Shown here: piece after piece, positions 1-9,079 of the stretch
Position numbering within the stretch: the first letter of the stretch is position 1
How the letters are laid out: every line of letters starts with the position of its first letter
Assembly: GCF_003046475.1 (NCBI RefSeq)
Contig: NZ_PZZZ01000008.1
Span: 124,001-188,000, forward strand
Length of the DNA stretch: 64,000 bases
Source of the DNA: Mycoplana dimorpha
GTDB taxonomy: Bacteria; Pseudomonadota; Alphaproteobacteria; Rhizobiales; Rhizobiaceae
Direction of reading: 5' to 3'
Program-made: the position numbers and the translations under genes
Notes under the pieces: generated by a model
What the model saw: the letters and a program-made list of their open reading frames with translations, nothing else
The model's database searches: none
Told to the model about the DNA's origin: nothing

Positions 1-1400
1 TCGCTGGTCCGCGGCTTGACGACAGCCTGGGCAATCGCATCGGCCTCGTCGCGGCTGCGGGGCAGGAAGGTCGGCGGCAGGTACTTGCCGCCGTTCATCA
101 GCGCCGCGCCTGCGACGGCTGTCTGGAGCGGCGTCGTCGACACGCCGTGTCCGAAGGAAATGGTGATCGAGTTGATCTTCTTCCATTCGCGCGGCTGGGT
201 CGGCGTCTTCACCTCCGGGAGTTCGGTCTGCATCTTGGTCAGCAGCCCGAGACGGGTGAGGAATTCCTGCTGCGCCGGGATCCCGACGACATCGGCCATC
301 TTGGCGGTGCCGATGTTGGAAGAGTAGCGGAAGATCTCGGGCACCGTCAGCACGCGGCGCTTGCCGTGGAAGTCCTTGATCGTGAAGCCGCCGATGCGAA
401 TCGGATTGGTCGCATCGAAGCTGTCCGACAGCTTGACCTTGCCGGAGTCGAGAGCCATGGCCGTCGTGAAGATCTTGAAGGTCGAACCCATTTCGAAGGT
501 GCCGTCCGACATGCGGTTGAGCCAGCCGTCCTTGGCGCTCTCGGCCGGATTGTTCGGGTCGTAGTCCGGTACCGACGCCATGGCCAGCACCTCGCCGGTA
601 TGGACATCAAGGATCACGCCACCGGCGGCCTCCGCCTCGTATTTCTGCATCGAGTTGACCAGCACGTCGTGCAGCATCGCCTGAACGCGCAGATCGATCG
701 ACAGCCGCACCGGCTCCATCTTGGCATCGCTCGTCATGCCGATCGCGGCCAGGTCTGCAAGGCCCTGGTTGTCGATATAGCGCTCCATGCCGGCAATGCC
801 GCGGTTGTCGATGTTGACGTAGCCGACGATGTGGGCGGCGGTCGAACCGCTTGGATAGAAACGACGCTTTTCGGGGCGAAACCCGACACCCGGAATGCCG
901 AGCGCGAGGATGCGGCTCTGCTGTTTCGGCGTCAGCTGGCGCTGCAGCCACTGGAATCGGGATTTGGAGGTAAGCTTCTTGTAGGTGGCGCGCGGATCAA
1001 GCTCGGGCAGCACCGTCTGCAGCCGCTCCAGCGCCTCGTCGGCGTCGACGATCTTGTGCGGCTCGGCATAGAGCGAGACCGTGCGGATGTCGGTCGCCAG
1101 GATCTCGCCGTTGCGGTCGACGATGTCCGGGCGCGAGGCGAGCAGGTTGTCGGCCGGGCCGATGCTGGACACCGCTTCCGACGTTGTCATGGCGTATTGC
1201 ACCAGCCGACCGCCGATGACGCAGTAGGCAAGACCGAAACAGGCCATGATGACGGCGACGCGGCTGCGCGCCTGGGCGGCGCTGCGCTTGCGATGGCCCT
1301 GGAAGGCGGTGCCTCCCGTCGCGCCCGCCGGCCGGCCATTGCCGCCATGCGAGAAATGGGCCTTGCTCTTCAAGTCCATGATGCGGGAGAGGAACGACAT
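1..1400 (-). CDS. ftsI: Peptidoglycan transpeptidase FtsI (PBP3), 3' end outside the window
   Basis: Septal class B penicillin-binding protein that cross-links peptidoglycan at the division site. I read the frame from the sequence; 466 codons are inside the window and the end lies beyond base 1. After a basic, Gly-rich cytoplasmic tail there is one membrane segment (about residues 48-67), then the dimerisation domain and the transpeptidase domain. The SxxK motif is S306-T-F-K309, with S306 as the acyl-enzyme serine, and the SxN motif is S360-S-N362. The KTG motif would fall outside. The start codon overlaps the ftsL stop by one base (TGATG), as expected in the mraZ-rsmH-ftsL-ftsI operon. Identity is very secure. 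Confidence 0.96.
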   Translation of the reverse strand, partial: MSFLSRIMDLKSKAHFSHGGNGRPAGATGGTAFQGHRKRSAAQARSRVAVIMACFGLAYCVIGGRLVQYAMTTSEAVSSIGPADNLLASRPDIVDRNGEILATDIRTVSLYAEPHKIVDADEALERLQTVLPELDPRATYKKLTSKSRFQWLQRQLTPKQQSRILALGIPGVGFRPEKRRFYPSGSTAAHIVGYVNIDNRGIAGMERYIDNQGLADLAAIGMTSDAKMEPVRLSIDLRVQAMLHDVLVNSMQKYEAEAAGGVILDVHTGEVLAMASVPDYDPNNPAESAKDGWLNRMSDGTFEMGSTFKIFTTAMALDSGKVKLSDSFDATNPIRIGGFTIKDFHGKRRVLTVPEIFRYSSNIGTAKMADVVGIPAQQEFLTRLGLLTKMQTELPEVKTPTQPREWKKINSITISFGHGVSTTPLQTAVAGAALMNGGKYLPPTFLPRSRDEADAIAQAVVKPRTS

Positions 1401-1783
1401 CAGCGCGCCACCGAACCTGTTGTGATCGTGTCCGTCCTGGCGCCGCCCTTGGCCGCAATGTTTGCGCCGCCCTCAGGCTCGAGGGCCGGCAGTTCCGAAG
1501 TGGGCATCGGCAGTTCGTTCGGTTGGGCGATCTGGGTCGACTCGGTTGGCGCCAGCTTCAGATCCTCCTCGTAGATCTTAACCAGGTGGTTCAGCCGGGT
1601 CGGCTGGGTGAGAAGTGCCCAGTCGGCGCGCAGAAGGTCGATCGTGTGCTCCTCGAGGAGGATCTCGGCGTCGAGCTTCCGGACTTCTTCGAGCTTGTTC
1701 TCGGCCTTGTGCTTGATCGTGTAGGTGACGGTTGCAGCCGCCGTCATGATACCGATCAGGATGAAATCAAAGGTACGAAACAT
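1400..1783 (-). CDS. ftsL: FtsL-like cell division protein
   Basis: Small bitopic division protein of 127 aa. It has a short N-terminus, a membrane segment (about residues 5-22) and then a charged, leucine-heptad stretch (about 25-75) fitting the periplasmic coiled coil that pairs with FtsB and FtsQ. A low-complexity Pro/Glu-rich tail follows. FtsL is poorly conserved, so the call rests on size, topology and position between rsmH and ftsI. Its stop shares one base with the ftsI start, which suggests translational coupling. The ATG lies 4 bp after the rsmH stop. Confidence 0.85.
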   Translation of the reverse strand: MFRTFDFILIGIMTAAATVTYTIKHKAENKLEEVRKLDAEILLEEHTIDLLRADWALLTQPTRLNHLVKIYEEDLKLAPTESTQIAQPNELPMPTSELPALEPEGGANIAAKGGARTDTITTGSVAR

Positions 1784-1786
1784 CCT

Positions 1787-2812
1787 TCAGCCTCCAATCT
1801 TTTCGAGACTTGCAAGCTCGGGCAGGTCGAAAATGGACAGGTCCTCGCGTCCCGGCGTCGCCGCGGTACGCACACCCGCCCTGAGCTTGGCCGAGCGCGC
1901 GCGCGGGTTGAGCGCGCATTCGTCCTCGCCGGCGACGATCATCGCCTTTCCGACTGGTGCGAAGGTTGCGGCACGCTCGTGCAGCGCTGGCAGGTGGCGC
2001 GAGCCCGTCGCCTTGCCGGAGCGGTCCTGGAAGAACTTCTTGACGATCCGGTCCTCGAGGGAATGGAAGCTGACGACGACGAGGCGACCGCCGGGCTTGA
2101 GCACGCGCTCGGCGGCAAGCAGCGCCTGCGCCAGTTCCCCCAGTTCGTCGTTGACGTAGATCCGCAGCGCCTGGAAAACCCGCGTCGCGGGATGGATCTT
2201 GTCCTTGGCCTTGCGCGGCGTCACCGTCTCGATCAGGCCGGCGAGGTCGCGGGTGGTTTCGAACGGCGCCTCGGCACGGCGTCTCTCAATGGCGCGGGCG
2301 ATGCGCCCCGCCTGCTTCTCCTCGCCGAGGAAGCCGAAGATGCGGATCAGGTCGGAGACCTTCGCCCGGTTGACCACGTCGGCGGCGGAAACGCCGGCGC
2401 TCGACATGCGCATGTCCAGCGGTCCGCTCTTCTGGAAGGAGAAGCCGCGCTCTGCTTCGTCGAGCTGCATCGAGGAAACGCCGATGTCGAGCACAACGCC
2501 ATCCAGTCCTTCGGCCGGCGCGTAACGACCAAGCTCGGAAAAACGCGAATGGACGAGAGTAAGGCGGCCGCCCGAAGCGGCAACCAGCCCCTGCCCTGCC
2601 TCGACCGCGCCCGGGTCGCGGTCCAGCGCGATCACCGAGGCGCCGGTGGAGAGGATGGCCGACGTGTAGCCGCCGGCGCCGAAGGTGCCGTCGAGAAAGA
2701 CCTGCCCGGGCTCCGGTTGCAGCGCCTCGATCACCTCTGCCAGAAGAACCGGGATGTGACGGACCGGTCCGCCATCGGCTTCAGGATGCCCTCCGCCAAA
2801 GTCCGCCGTCAT
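1787..2812 (-). CDS. rsmH: 16S rRNA (cytosine-1402-N4)-methyltransferase RsmH (MraW)
   Basis: Methylates N4 of C1402 in the decoding centre of 16S rRNA using SAM. The protein has 341 aa, the usual length. The N-terminal HIPVLLAEV signature (residues 19-27) is followed by the SAM-binding loop DGTFGAGG (41-48), with the [10 protein letters not shown] family motif in the C-terminal half. The open frame extends well upstream, but the extra residues overlap mraZ and look unlike the family. The ATG at 2812, 14 bp after the mraZ stop, is therefore the sensible start. Second gene of the division operon. Confidence 0.96.
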   Translation of the reverse strand: MTADFGGGHPEADGGPVRHIPVLLAEVIEALQPEPGQVFLDGTFGAGGYTSAILSTGASVIALDRDPGAVEAGQGLVAASGGRLTLVHSRFSELGRYAPAEGLDGVVLDIGVSSMQLDEAERGFSFQKSGPLDMRMSSAGVSAADVVNRAKVSDLIRIFGFLGEEKQAGRIARAIERRRAEAPFETTRDLAGLIETVTPRKAKDKIHPATRVFQALRIYVNDELGELAQALLAAERVLKPGGRLVVVSFHSLEDRIVKKFFQDRSGKATGSRHLPALHERAATFAPVGKAMIVAGEDECALNPRARSAKLRAGVRTAATPGREDLSIFDLPELASLEKIGG

Positions 2813-2826
2813 CCCGTCTCTCCATG

Positions 2827-3267
2827 TCAACCGGGCCCCGGACCTCGCGATCTGCGCTCCGCCCTGGCCGCTGCCTGCTCCGCCTCGAACGCCTGCGGCG
2901 CCCAAAGCTGAAAGTGATCCGCCCGACCGACGAACGTGACATCCGTCGTGATGCCGGAGAAGTCGCGGATGAAATCCGTGACCATCAGCCTGCCCTCGGA
3001 ATCGAGCCTCATGAAGACGCCGCCCCCGTGAATGAGGAGCGACATCCGGTTCGCCATCGGCGAGAACGGATCCTCGCCGGCGATCTGCCGCTCGAACCGG
3101 TCGAGCAACTCCGGACCGCCGACGCTGATCGCCGGAAAGACGAAATCCTGGAAGCAGTAGAGCTCCCGGATGTCGCGCTGCGCAAGGACCGCACGGAACG
3201 AAGAAGGCACCGAGACCCGGCCCTTCGCATCGATCCTGTTGGTCGCATTCGACAGGAACCGGTTCAT
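2827..3267 (-). CDS. mraZ: Transcriptional regulator MraZ
   Basis: DNA-binding repressor at the head of the division and cell-wall cluster, 146 aa. Two SpoVT/AbrB-like swapped-hairpin modules are visible, each with the family D-x-x-G-R core: [13 protein letters not shown] at residues 13-25 and a second one around residue 90. The MraZ family forms a ring-shaped oligomer that binds short TGGGN repeats in its own promoter. Four such repeats lie about 170 bp upstream (3437-3471). First gene of the leftward operon. Confidence 0.96.
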   Translation of the reverse strand: MNRFLSNATNRIDAKGRVSVPSSFRAVLAQRDIRELYCFQDFVFPAISVGGPELLDRFERQIAGEDPFSPMANRMSLLIHGGGVFMRLDSEGRLMVTDFIRDFSGITTDVTFVGRADHFQLWAPQAFEAEQAAARAERRSRGPGPG

Positions 3268-3436
3268 GACGCCTTACAGCCGCTTCCTTTGCCGGCAAAA
3301 AACCCGTGAACGCCGGAAACCACACGCAGAACACCATCGAGCGCGGCGCGACACGCAAGCGCCGCTTCCATCCCGACCGGGACATCTGCGTATTTCGCGA
3401 TGGATGGGCGATCATTCGCCCCTGCACGGTAGGGTT

Positions 3437-3471
3437 ATGGGATATCATGGGACCGAATGGGCGTCAATGGG
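3437..3471. promoter_or_regulatory. MraZ-type operator: four TGGGN repeats at 10-bp spacing
   Basis: On the plus strand the pentamer ATGGG occurs four times with exact 10-bp phasing, starting at 3437, 3447, 3457 and 3467 (TGGGA, TGGGA, TGGGC, TGGGA). This is the arrangement described for MraZ boxes (TGGGN separated by 5 bp). The repeats sit about 170 bp upstream of the mraZ ATG and, read on the mraZ coding strand, appear as CCCAT. An imperfect palindrome, CGTTAAGTTTAACG, lies at 3515-3528. The rest of 3268-3711 carries no gene I can support. Confidence 0.75.
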
Positions 3472-3711
3472 AACGGGCCGAACTCCCGGAGTAGAACATC
3501 CAATCTTCATAGGCCGTTAAGTTTAACGAAAGGTTTAGGCCCTCCTCAATGCGTTGGTTTCCTTGGAGAAGGGCTGCGCTACGATCGAAGGAACAATCCC
3601 GCTGGATACGGGGGAGCGGCCCCGGTGCCTTGGCGCAAGCCGCCGATCGGAGCGCGCACGCGCCCCGATCCGCAGACGCAGAGCGACGGCGATTTCGCGG
3701 GGAGAAGAAGA

Positions 3712-4113
3712 AAGGACCAGTTGGCCTGTAAGCCGGGTTCTGTATGGCTCCGACTGACGCCGGAACGTGGCAGCCATTCATCTGGGACCGGACTTGCGCC
3801 CGGCCTCGTGCAACCCACCCGGATGACCGGCCCGGAAACGGGCTGAGCGGCTCGCGCCGCTCACGTCATCCCTATTCGGTCTTGCTCCCGGTGGGGTTTA
3901 CCGTGCCGTCCATGTTGCCATGGCCGCGGTGGGCTCTTACCCCACCCTTTCACCCTTACCTTCCGAAGAAGGCGGTTTGCTTTCTGTGGCACTTTCCCTG
4001 GGGTCGCCCCCGCCGGACGTTATCCGGCACCGTGTTTCCGTGGAGCCCGGACTTTCCTCACCCCGCGGCCTTTCGGCACTTGCGGGGCGCGGCTGCCCGG
4101 CCAACTGGTCCGC
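3712..4113 (-). ncRNA. rnpB: RNase P RNA
   Basis: Catalytic RNA subunit of ribonuclease P, which matures tRNA 5' ends; type A, about 400 nt. Read on the minus strand, the 5' strand GGACCAGTTGGCC pairs perfectly with the 3' strand GGCCAACTGGTCC to make helix P1. The universal GAGGAAAGTCCGGGCTCC core follows the 5' region, and ACAGAACCCGGCTTA is present just before the 3' end. The small reading frames covering this interval are artefacts of a structured RNA. Exact ends are estimated from P1. Confidence 0.97.
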
Positions 4114-4237
4114 GCCTATGTAATCGAGGCGGACGGCGATGACCAGCGCAAATCATCAGGCGGGGTCTGCCGCCCTCCGAAGCCGGCCGAGCGCGCCGCT
4201 GCCCGCGGCGACGGTGGTGCGCGCTCGGGACCGTGCC

Positions 4238-4765
4238 TCAGAGAAGGTCCAGCAGGTCGCGGACCTTGCCGCAATAGCGCTTGGAGACCGGGTTCATGCG
4301 GGTGGCGGCGTGGCCGGCATTGTACTTCAGGATCGTGCCGCAGGTGGTGCCGCCACCGAGATCATGCGCCATGGCAAGGTATTTCATGCCGTACTTGATG
4401 TTCGTCTCGGGATCGTAAAGGCCCTTGGTGCTGCCGGTGTAGCCCATCATGCGGGCCGTGGCCGGCTTGATCTGCATCAGACCGATCTCGCCGGCGCTGC
4501 CGCGCGCATTCGCATTGAAGTTGCTCTCCACCCGGATGACCGCATGCGCGAGGTTGACGGGGACGCCGTACCGGCGGGCATAGACCACGATCAGGTCTGA
4601 ATAGGCGACCGGAGCGCCTATGCTCGGATAACCGGTGGTTCGGGTGGTGGTCTTCAGGGGCTTGCTCAGGATGACGCCGGGGAGCGGTTCCGCCTGCACC
4701 GGCACAACCTGCATCAGAAGGCTAAATAGGCAAGCGGCCCCTGCGGCCGTAAACGAATTCCTCAT
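4238..4765 (-). CDS. Secreted lytic transglycosylase, SLT domain
   Basis: Predicted periplasmic lytic transglycosylase that cuts the MurNAc-GlcNAc bond with formation of 1,6-anhydroMurNAc. The protein has 175 aa. A cleavable signal peptide ends near residue 26 (VQA-EP). The SLT domain follows, with the catalytic glutamate E80 in RVESNFN, then GLMQI and the YNAG motif near the C-terminus. Two cysteines late in the sequence could form a disulphide. The open frame runs 28 codons further upstream, but the ATG at 4765 begins a clean signal peptide. It is transcribed in the same direction as rnpB and mraZ. Confidence 0.88.
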   Translation of the reverse strand: MRNSFTAAGAACLFSLLMQVVPVQAEPLPGVILSKPLKTTTRTTGYPSIGAPVAYSDLIVVYARRYGVPVNLAHAVIRVESNFNANARGSAGEIGLMQIKPATARMMGYTGSTKGLYDPETNIKYGMKYLAMAHDLGGGTTCGTILKYNAGHAATRMNPVSKRYCGKVRDLLDLL

Positions 4766-5063
4766 GCTTTTCAAAGTCTCCGGTCGAATGGGCGCACGGC
4801 AAGGCCTTGAGGAACCGGCCCATCGGCCGGAACCTCGCGCATGGATCAAAATTCATGAAGCGGTCCGATGGATCGAACCTGGGGCGATTACGGAAGAGGC
4901 CCAACCTCCCGCCGGCAAAAGCCCGTGCCCTCGAACCCGACCCGACAACCGCTGGATGGCAATCTCCGGGGGATCGAAGGCAGGCGGGAACAAACATTCC
5001 CAATCCGTTCAGGATGTGGCGGAATGTTAAACTTGCGTTACAATGGGAAACTTAACGTGATAA

Positions 5064-5837
5064 TTATGCCGTGAAACCATTGCGGACAGGCAGGCGTTTA
5101 AGCAACCTGTGCAATGTGTCGATCGTCGAGGAATCGGCGATTCCATCGACGCGGGCGGGCCTGAAATGACGCTGGAAAGCAGCAACCGCGCCCTCCGTCG
5201 CCACGTCAAAAATCCCCGTGATTTCCGTGGCATATCCATAGAGAGCAAGCATCGCCTGCAAGGCCTCGACCGGCGCCCCCTCGTCGCCGCGCTGGAAGAA
5301 CCGACCACCGGCGATCGGCGCCGGCTCGACCCAATGGCCGATGCCGGCCGCGTGCAGGCGCTCCCAGGGGAACTTTTCACCCGGATCCACCTTGCGAATC
5401 GGGGCGACGTCACTGTGGGCCAGCACCCTCTCGGGCGCAATTCTCCACCTTTCGCCACAGTTGCGACACAGTTCGACGACCGCAGCGATCTGCGCTTCGG
5501 GGAAGTCCGGCAGGCCGCCGGGATGTCCCGGATTGGCGATCTCGATGCCGATCGAACAGGAATTGATGTCCGTCTCGCCCTTCCAATTGCTCTTGCCCGC
5601 GTGCCAGGCGCGACGGCTCTCCGGCACAAGCTGCGCGATGCGGCCGTCCTCGTAAACGAAATAGTGGCTGGAGACCTCGCTCTCCTCCGCACAGAGCCAG
5701 GCAAGCGCCCCGTCCGTGCTTTCCATGCCGGTATAATGCAGGATGATCGCGTCGGGGCGGCGCCCGTCCCTGCGTTCGCCGTGGTTCGGGGACGGCACAA
5801 CGGCCGCACCGGGAAAATCGGGCTCGAATGCGGTCAT
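5064..5837 (-). CDS. N-acetylmuramoyl-L-alanine amidase (AmpD/AmiD family) with peptidoglycan-binding domain
   Basis: Zinc amidase of the Amidase_2 family, cleaving the bond between MurNAc and the stem peptide. Probable zinc ligands are H34 (LHYTG), H141 (LAHSD) and D151 (VDPGEK). A PG_binding_1 module occupies about residues 190-250. The protein has 257 aa. No signal peptide is visible, which favours cytoplasmic recycling (AmpD-like) over the periplasmic lipoprotein AmiD, although the C-terminal binding domain is typical of AmiD. Its ATG overlaps the stop of the upstream DjlA-like gene by 4 bp (ATGA), so the two are probably translated together. Confidence 0.9.
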   Translation of the reverse strand: MTAFEPDFPGAAVVPSPNHGERRDGRRPDAIILHYTGMESTDGALAWLCAEESEVSSHYFVYEDGRIAQLVPESRRAWHAGKSNWKGETDINSCSIGIEIANPGHPGGLPDFPEAQIAAVVELCRNCGERWRIAPERVLAHSDVAPIRKVDPGEKFPWERLHAAGIGHWVEPAPIAGGRFFQRGDEGAPVEALQAMLALYGYATEITGIFDVATEGAVAAFQRHFRPARVDGIADSSTIDTLHRLLKRLPVRNGFTA

Positions 5838-6550
5838 GCCGCCTGTCGCTCTTTCTCAATTTCGGCAAAGGCCGAGTTGAGGGCGGCCATCCGGTCGTTG
5901 GCGATGCGCTGGAATTCGACGGGCACGCCCCGCGCCATCAGCGTGTCGGGATGGTTCTCGGCCGCCAGGAAGCGGTAGCGCTTGCGGATCGAAGGAAAAT
6001 CGTCGTGGCGCGAAACGCCGAGCACCTTGTAGGGATCACGGCCGCTCACATGCACATGGCGCGCCGTGATCTGCTCGAAGCGCTCGTCGGTCATGCCGAA
6101 GATCTCCGCCACCCGCGACAGGAAGGCCATTTCGCTTTCGTGGATCAGTCCGTCGGCCTTGGCGATGTGGAACAGCCCGTCGATGATGTCATCGAGGAGG
6201 GTGCAGTTGCTCTCGCAAGCGATGCAGAGCGCCGCCATCTTCTCGGCATAGGCCTCGTAGCCGGCAACGTCCTGGCGTGCGAGATTATAGAGCCGCGCCA
6301 CGTTGGCCGCCTGGTCGGAGGGAAACTTGAAGACGTGCCGGAAGGCGTCGACCTCCGCCGTCGTGACCACCCCATCGGCTTTTGCCATCTTGGCCGAAAG
6401 CGCGATCATGGCAACGGAAAACGCAACCTGGCGGCGCGTCTCGGGATCCCCCTCGAACAGGGTGCGAACGGCCTCGACCACACCCGAAAGCGCATTGCTG
6501 GCTGCGTCCGCAACCATGCCTACCAGCCGGTCCCAGAGGGAAGTCATCAA
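5834..6550 (-). CDS. DjlA-like co-chaperone (TerB + DnaJ domains)
   Basis: The protein has 238 aa. Residues about 40-165 form an alpha-helical TerB-like domain, and residues 171-236 are a J domain with the HPD tripeptide at 200-202, which stimulates DnaK ATPase. Unlike E. coli DjlA there is no strongly hydrophobic membrane anchor at the N-terminus. The protein may be soluble or held by the weakly amphipathic first 25 residues. A second ATG follows immediately (6547). The overlap with the amidase gene suggests a two-gene operon; a functional link is inferred only from this. Confidence 0.88.
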   Translation of the reverse strand: MMTSLWDRLVGMVADAASNALSGVVEAVRTLFEGDPETRRQVAFSVAMIALSAKMAKADGVVTTAEVDAFRHVFKFPSDQAANVARLYNLARQDVAGYEAYAEKMAALCIACESNCTLLDDIIDGLFHIAKADGLIHESEMAFLSRVAEIFGMTDERFEQITARHVHVSGRDPYKVLGVSRHDDFPSIRKRYRFLAAENHPDTLMARGVPVEFQRIANDRMAALNSAFAEIEKERQAA

Positions 6551-6758
6551 GCATCGCCCATGTGTAAGAACATAAGGTGATCTTGATCAGACATCGATCC
6601 TGAATGCAACCCGTCCAGCGCCAGGTCACGATATTTTGAGGCCCCTCAACAAGTGGCTGCATTCCTTTTTTTGATCGAGCGATCAGGCTTATGCATTTGA
6701 CGGCCGCCACAGCGGATGCGAGCACGTCAAGCAATGTCCCCATGATGAGAACCTAAGC

Positions 6759-7661
6759 GTGAGATTTTTGTCCACCACGGCTGCCGGCATGCTGCTCGGT
6801 CTCGTCGGCGTCACGATCTTCGGCGCCACCCTGCCGATGACGCGGGTTGCGCTGGAGGCGTTCAGCCCCCTCTTCCTCACCATGTGCCGCGCGGTCATCG
6901 CCGCTGCGGCCGCGGGCGCCGCGCTGATCCTGTTGCGCCGACCGTTCCCGCGCGAGCACCTGCCGGCGCTTGCCGGCATCGGCCTCGGCGCTGTGTTCGG
7001 CTTTCCGATCTTCTCCTCGATCGCCCTGCAGACGATCCCGGCCAGCCATGGCGGCGTCGTGCTCGGCATCCTGCCGCTTCTGACCTCTATTTTCGCCGCG
7101 CTCGTCGACGGCGAGCGACCGGGGCCGCTATTCTGGCTGTGCGGGATCGCAGGCTCCGCCCTGGTCGTCGCCTTTTCGCTGCGCGAGGGCGGCTTCCATC
7201 TCGGAGGCGGCGACGTCTGGCTGTTCCTGGCGGCGATCTCCGCCTCTTTCTCCTACGTGCTGTCCGGAAAGCTCGCGCGTGCGCTGCCGGGCTGGGAGGT
7301 GATCGGCTGGGCGCTGGTGCTCTGCGCGCCGTTCACGCTGGTTGGGACGTTGCTGGTTGCGGGAAGCGGCATCCATTCGCCCGGCCCTGCCCAGTACGGC
7401 GCCCTGCTCTATCTCGGCCTTATGTCGATGTTCGGAGGCTTCATCTTCTGGAACGCCGGTCTCGCGCTCGGCGGCATTGCCCGGGTGGCGCAAGTCCAGC
7501 TGTTCCAGACCTTCGTCACGCTTGCGATCGCAGCCCTCCTGCTCGGCGAAGCGATCGGCGCATCCACCGTCGGCTTTGCACTCGCCGTCGCCTTCGTGGT
7601 TTGGCTCGGCCGCAAGGCGAAGATCTCGCGCATCGAAGCGCCCGGCGCTGGCCGCGCCTGA
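6759..7661 (+). CDS. DMT-superfamily (EamA) transporter
   Basis: Inner membrane permease of 300 aa with about ten hydrophobic segments arranged as two EamA repeats (first half about residues 8-140, second about 155-290). The start is a GTG at 6759, with a weak purine-rich tract upstream. EamA proteins export amino acids, metabolites or drugs, and nothing in the sequence specifies the substrate. The gene stands alone between the leftward djlA-like gene and pfp; the 208 bp upstream serve both divergent genes. Confidence 0.85.
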   Translation: MRFLSTTAAGMLLGLVGVTIFGATLPMTRVALEAFSPLFLTMCRAVIAAAAAGAALILLRRPFPREHLPALAGIGLGAVFGFPIFSSIALQTIPASHGGVVLGILPLLTSIFAALVDGERPGPLFWLCGIAGSALVVAFSLREGGFHLGGGDVWLFLAAISASFSYVLSGKLARALPGWEVIGWALVLCAPFTLVGTLLVAGSGIHSPGPAQYGALLYLGLMSMFGGFIFWNAGLALGGIARVAQVQLFQTFVTLAIAALLLGEAIGASTVGFALAVAFVVWLGRKAKISRIEAPGAGRA

Positions 7662-7776
7662 TGCGTCGCCGACAAGGCGTCATCTACGGCGTATAAGTAG
7701 CGATCGTGATTCCCCTGCCGCGGAATCTGGGTTAGAGATCCGCCGACCGACTGGTTCGTTCGGCGAGGAGGTACCA

Positions 7777-8991
7777 ATGACCAAACAAAAAGTCGCAATG
7801 CTCACCGCAGGAGGCCTTGCGCCCTGCCTTTCCTCCGCTGTGGGCGGTCTCATTGGGCGCTATACGGACATCGCCCCGGAAATCGAACTCGTCGCCTACC
7901 GCTCGGGCTACCAGGGCCTGCTGCTGGCCGACCGCATCGAGATCACCCCGACCATGCGCGACAAGGCCCATCTGTTGCACCGCTACGGCGGCTCGCCGAT
8001 CGGCAACAGTCGCGTCAAGCTGACCAACGCTGCCGACTGCGTCAAGCGCGGACTGGTCAAGGAGGGTGAGAACCCGCTGCGCGTCGCCGCCGAACGGCTC
8101 GCCAGCGACGGCGTCACCATCCTGCACACCATCGGCGGGGATGACACCAATACGACCGCTGCCGACCTTGCCGCCTACCTCGGCGCCAACGGCTACAATC
8201 TCACCGTCGTCGGCCTGCCCAAGACCGTCGACAACGACGTCGTGCCGATCCGCCAGTCGCTCGGCGCCTGGACGGCCGCCGAGGTCGGCGCCGGCTTCTT
8301 CGACAACGTCTCCAACGAACAGAGCGCCGCGCCGCGCACGCTCGTCGTGCACGAGGTGATGGGCCGCCATTGCGGCTGGCTGACCGCCGCCACCGCCCGT
8401 GCCTACCTGCAGAAGACCGCCGGCAACGAATATGTCGACGGCTTCATGATGGGCAAGGAGATGAAGAGCATCGACGGGCTCTACCTGCCGGAAATGGCTT
8501 TCGATCTGGAGGCCGAGGCCGACAGGCTCAGAAGCGCCATGGACCGCCACGGATATGTCACCCTGTTCGTCTCCGAAGGTGCCTGTCTCGATGCAATCGT
8601 GGCCGAGCGGGAAGCGGCGGGAGAGACAGTCAAGCGCGATGCCTTCGGTCACGTGAAGATCGACACGATCAATGTCGGCAACTGGTTCTCCAAGCAGTTC
8701 GCCGCCCTGCTCGGCGCCGAGCGCGCCATGGTGCAGAAGTCCGGCTACTATGCCCGCTCCGCCCCGGCCAACCAGGACGACCTGCGCCTGATCCAGAGCA
8801 TGGTCGACCTCGCCGTCGAAAGCGCCCTCAACAAGGTCTCCGGCGTCACGGGGCACGACGAGGCCCAGAACGGCAAGCTGCGCACGATCGAGTTCCCGCG
8901 CATCAAGGGCGGCAAGCGCTTCGACACGAGCGCCGAGTGGTTCGGCGAGATGATGGACGCGATCGGCCAGAAGTGGACGTCGGCGGTCTGA
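7777..8991 (+). CDS. pfp: Pyrophosphate-dependent fructose-6-phosphate 1-phosphotransferase
   Basis: Reversible phosphorylation of fructose-6-phosphate using PPi, a cytoplasmic step of glycolysis or gluconeogenesis. The protein has 404 aa. The nucleotide-site motif is G120-G-D-D-T; the second Asp, where ATP enzymes have Gly, is the hallmark of PPi-dependent enzymes. PKTVDND at 148-154 carries the catalytic Asp, and MGRHCGW binds the sugar phosphate. The frame is open for 145 codons upstream, but an exact AGGAGGT lies 5 bp before the ATG at 7777. Rhizobia commonly have PPi-PFK as their only PFK. Confidence 0.95.
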   Translation: MTKQKVAMLTAGGLAPCLSSAVGGLIGRYTDIAPEIELVAYRSGYQGLLLADRIEITPTMRDKAHLLHRYGGSPIGNSRVKLTNAADCVKRGLVKEGENPLRVAAERLASDGVTILHTIGGDDTNTTAADLAAYLGANGYNLTVVGLPKTVDNDVVPIRQSLGAWTAAEVGAGFFDNVSNEQSAAPRTLVVHEVMGRHCGWLTAATARAYLQKTAGNEYVDGFMMGKEMKSIDGLYLPEMAFDLEAEADRLRSAMDRHGYVTLFVSEGACLDAIVAEREAAGETVKRDAFGHVKIDTINVGNWFSKQFAALLGAERAMVQKSGYYARSAPANQDDLRLIQSMVDLAVESALNKVSGVTGHDEAQNGKLRTIEFPRIKGGKRFDTSAEWFGEMMDAIGQKWTSAV

Positions 8992-9045
8992 AGCACGCGC
9001 CGACGCCGACGCAAATCTCTTGACGGCGCAATGCGCCAATGGCTT

Positions 9046-9078
9046 GCTCCCCGGATCACATCGTTCCGGGGAGCTTTT
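9046..9078 (+). terminator. Hairpin and T-run that also covers the next gene's ribosome binding site
   Basis: GCTCCCCGGA (9046-9055) pairs perfectly with TCCGGGGAGC (9065-9074), followed by four T. It looks like an intrinsic terminator for pfp, 55 bp after its stop. The ATG of the LysE-family gene is only one base after the T-run, and its only Shine-Dalgarno-like sequence (GGGGAG, 9068-9073) is the 3' arm of the stem. Confidence 0.7.
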
Positions 9079-9079
9079 C

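Noticed and set aside
3515-3528. CGTTAAGTTTAACG as a CtrA site
   Set aside because: Spacing does not match TTAA-N7-TTAA and similar TTAAC words occur in several intergenic regions; insufficient support.
3744-4142. Apparent small proteins over the rnpB region
   Set aside because: The interval is fully explained by RNase P RNA with a perfect P1 helix and universal core sequences.
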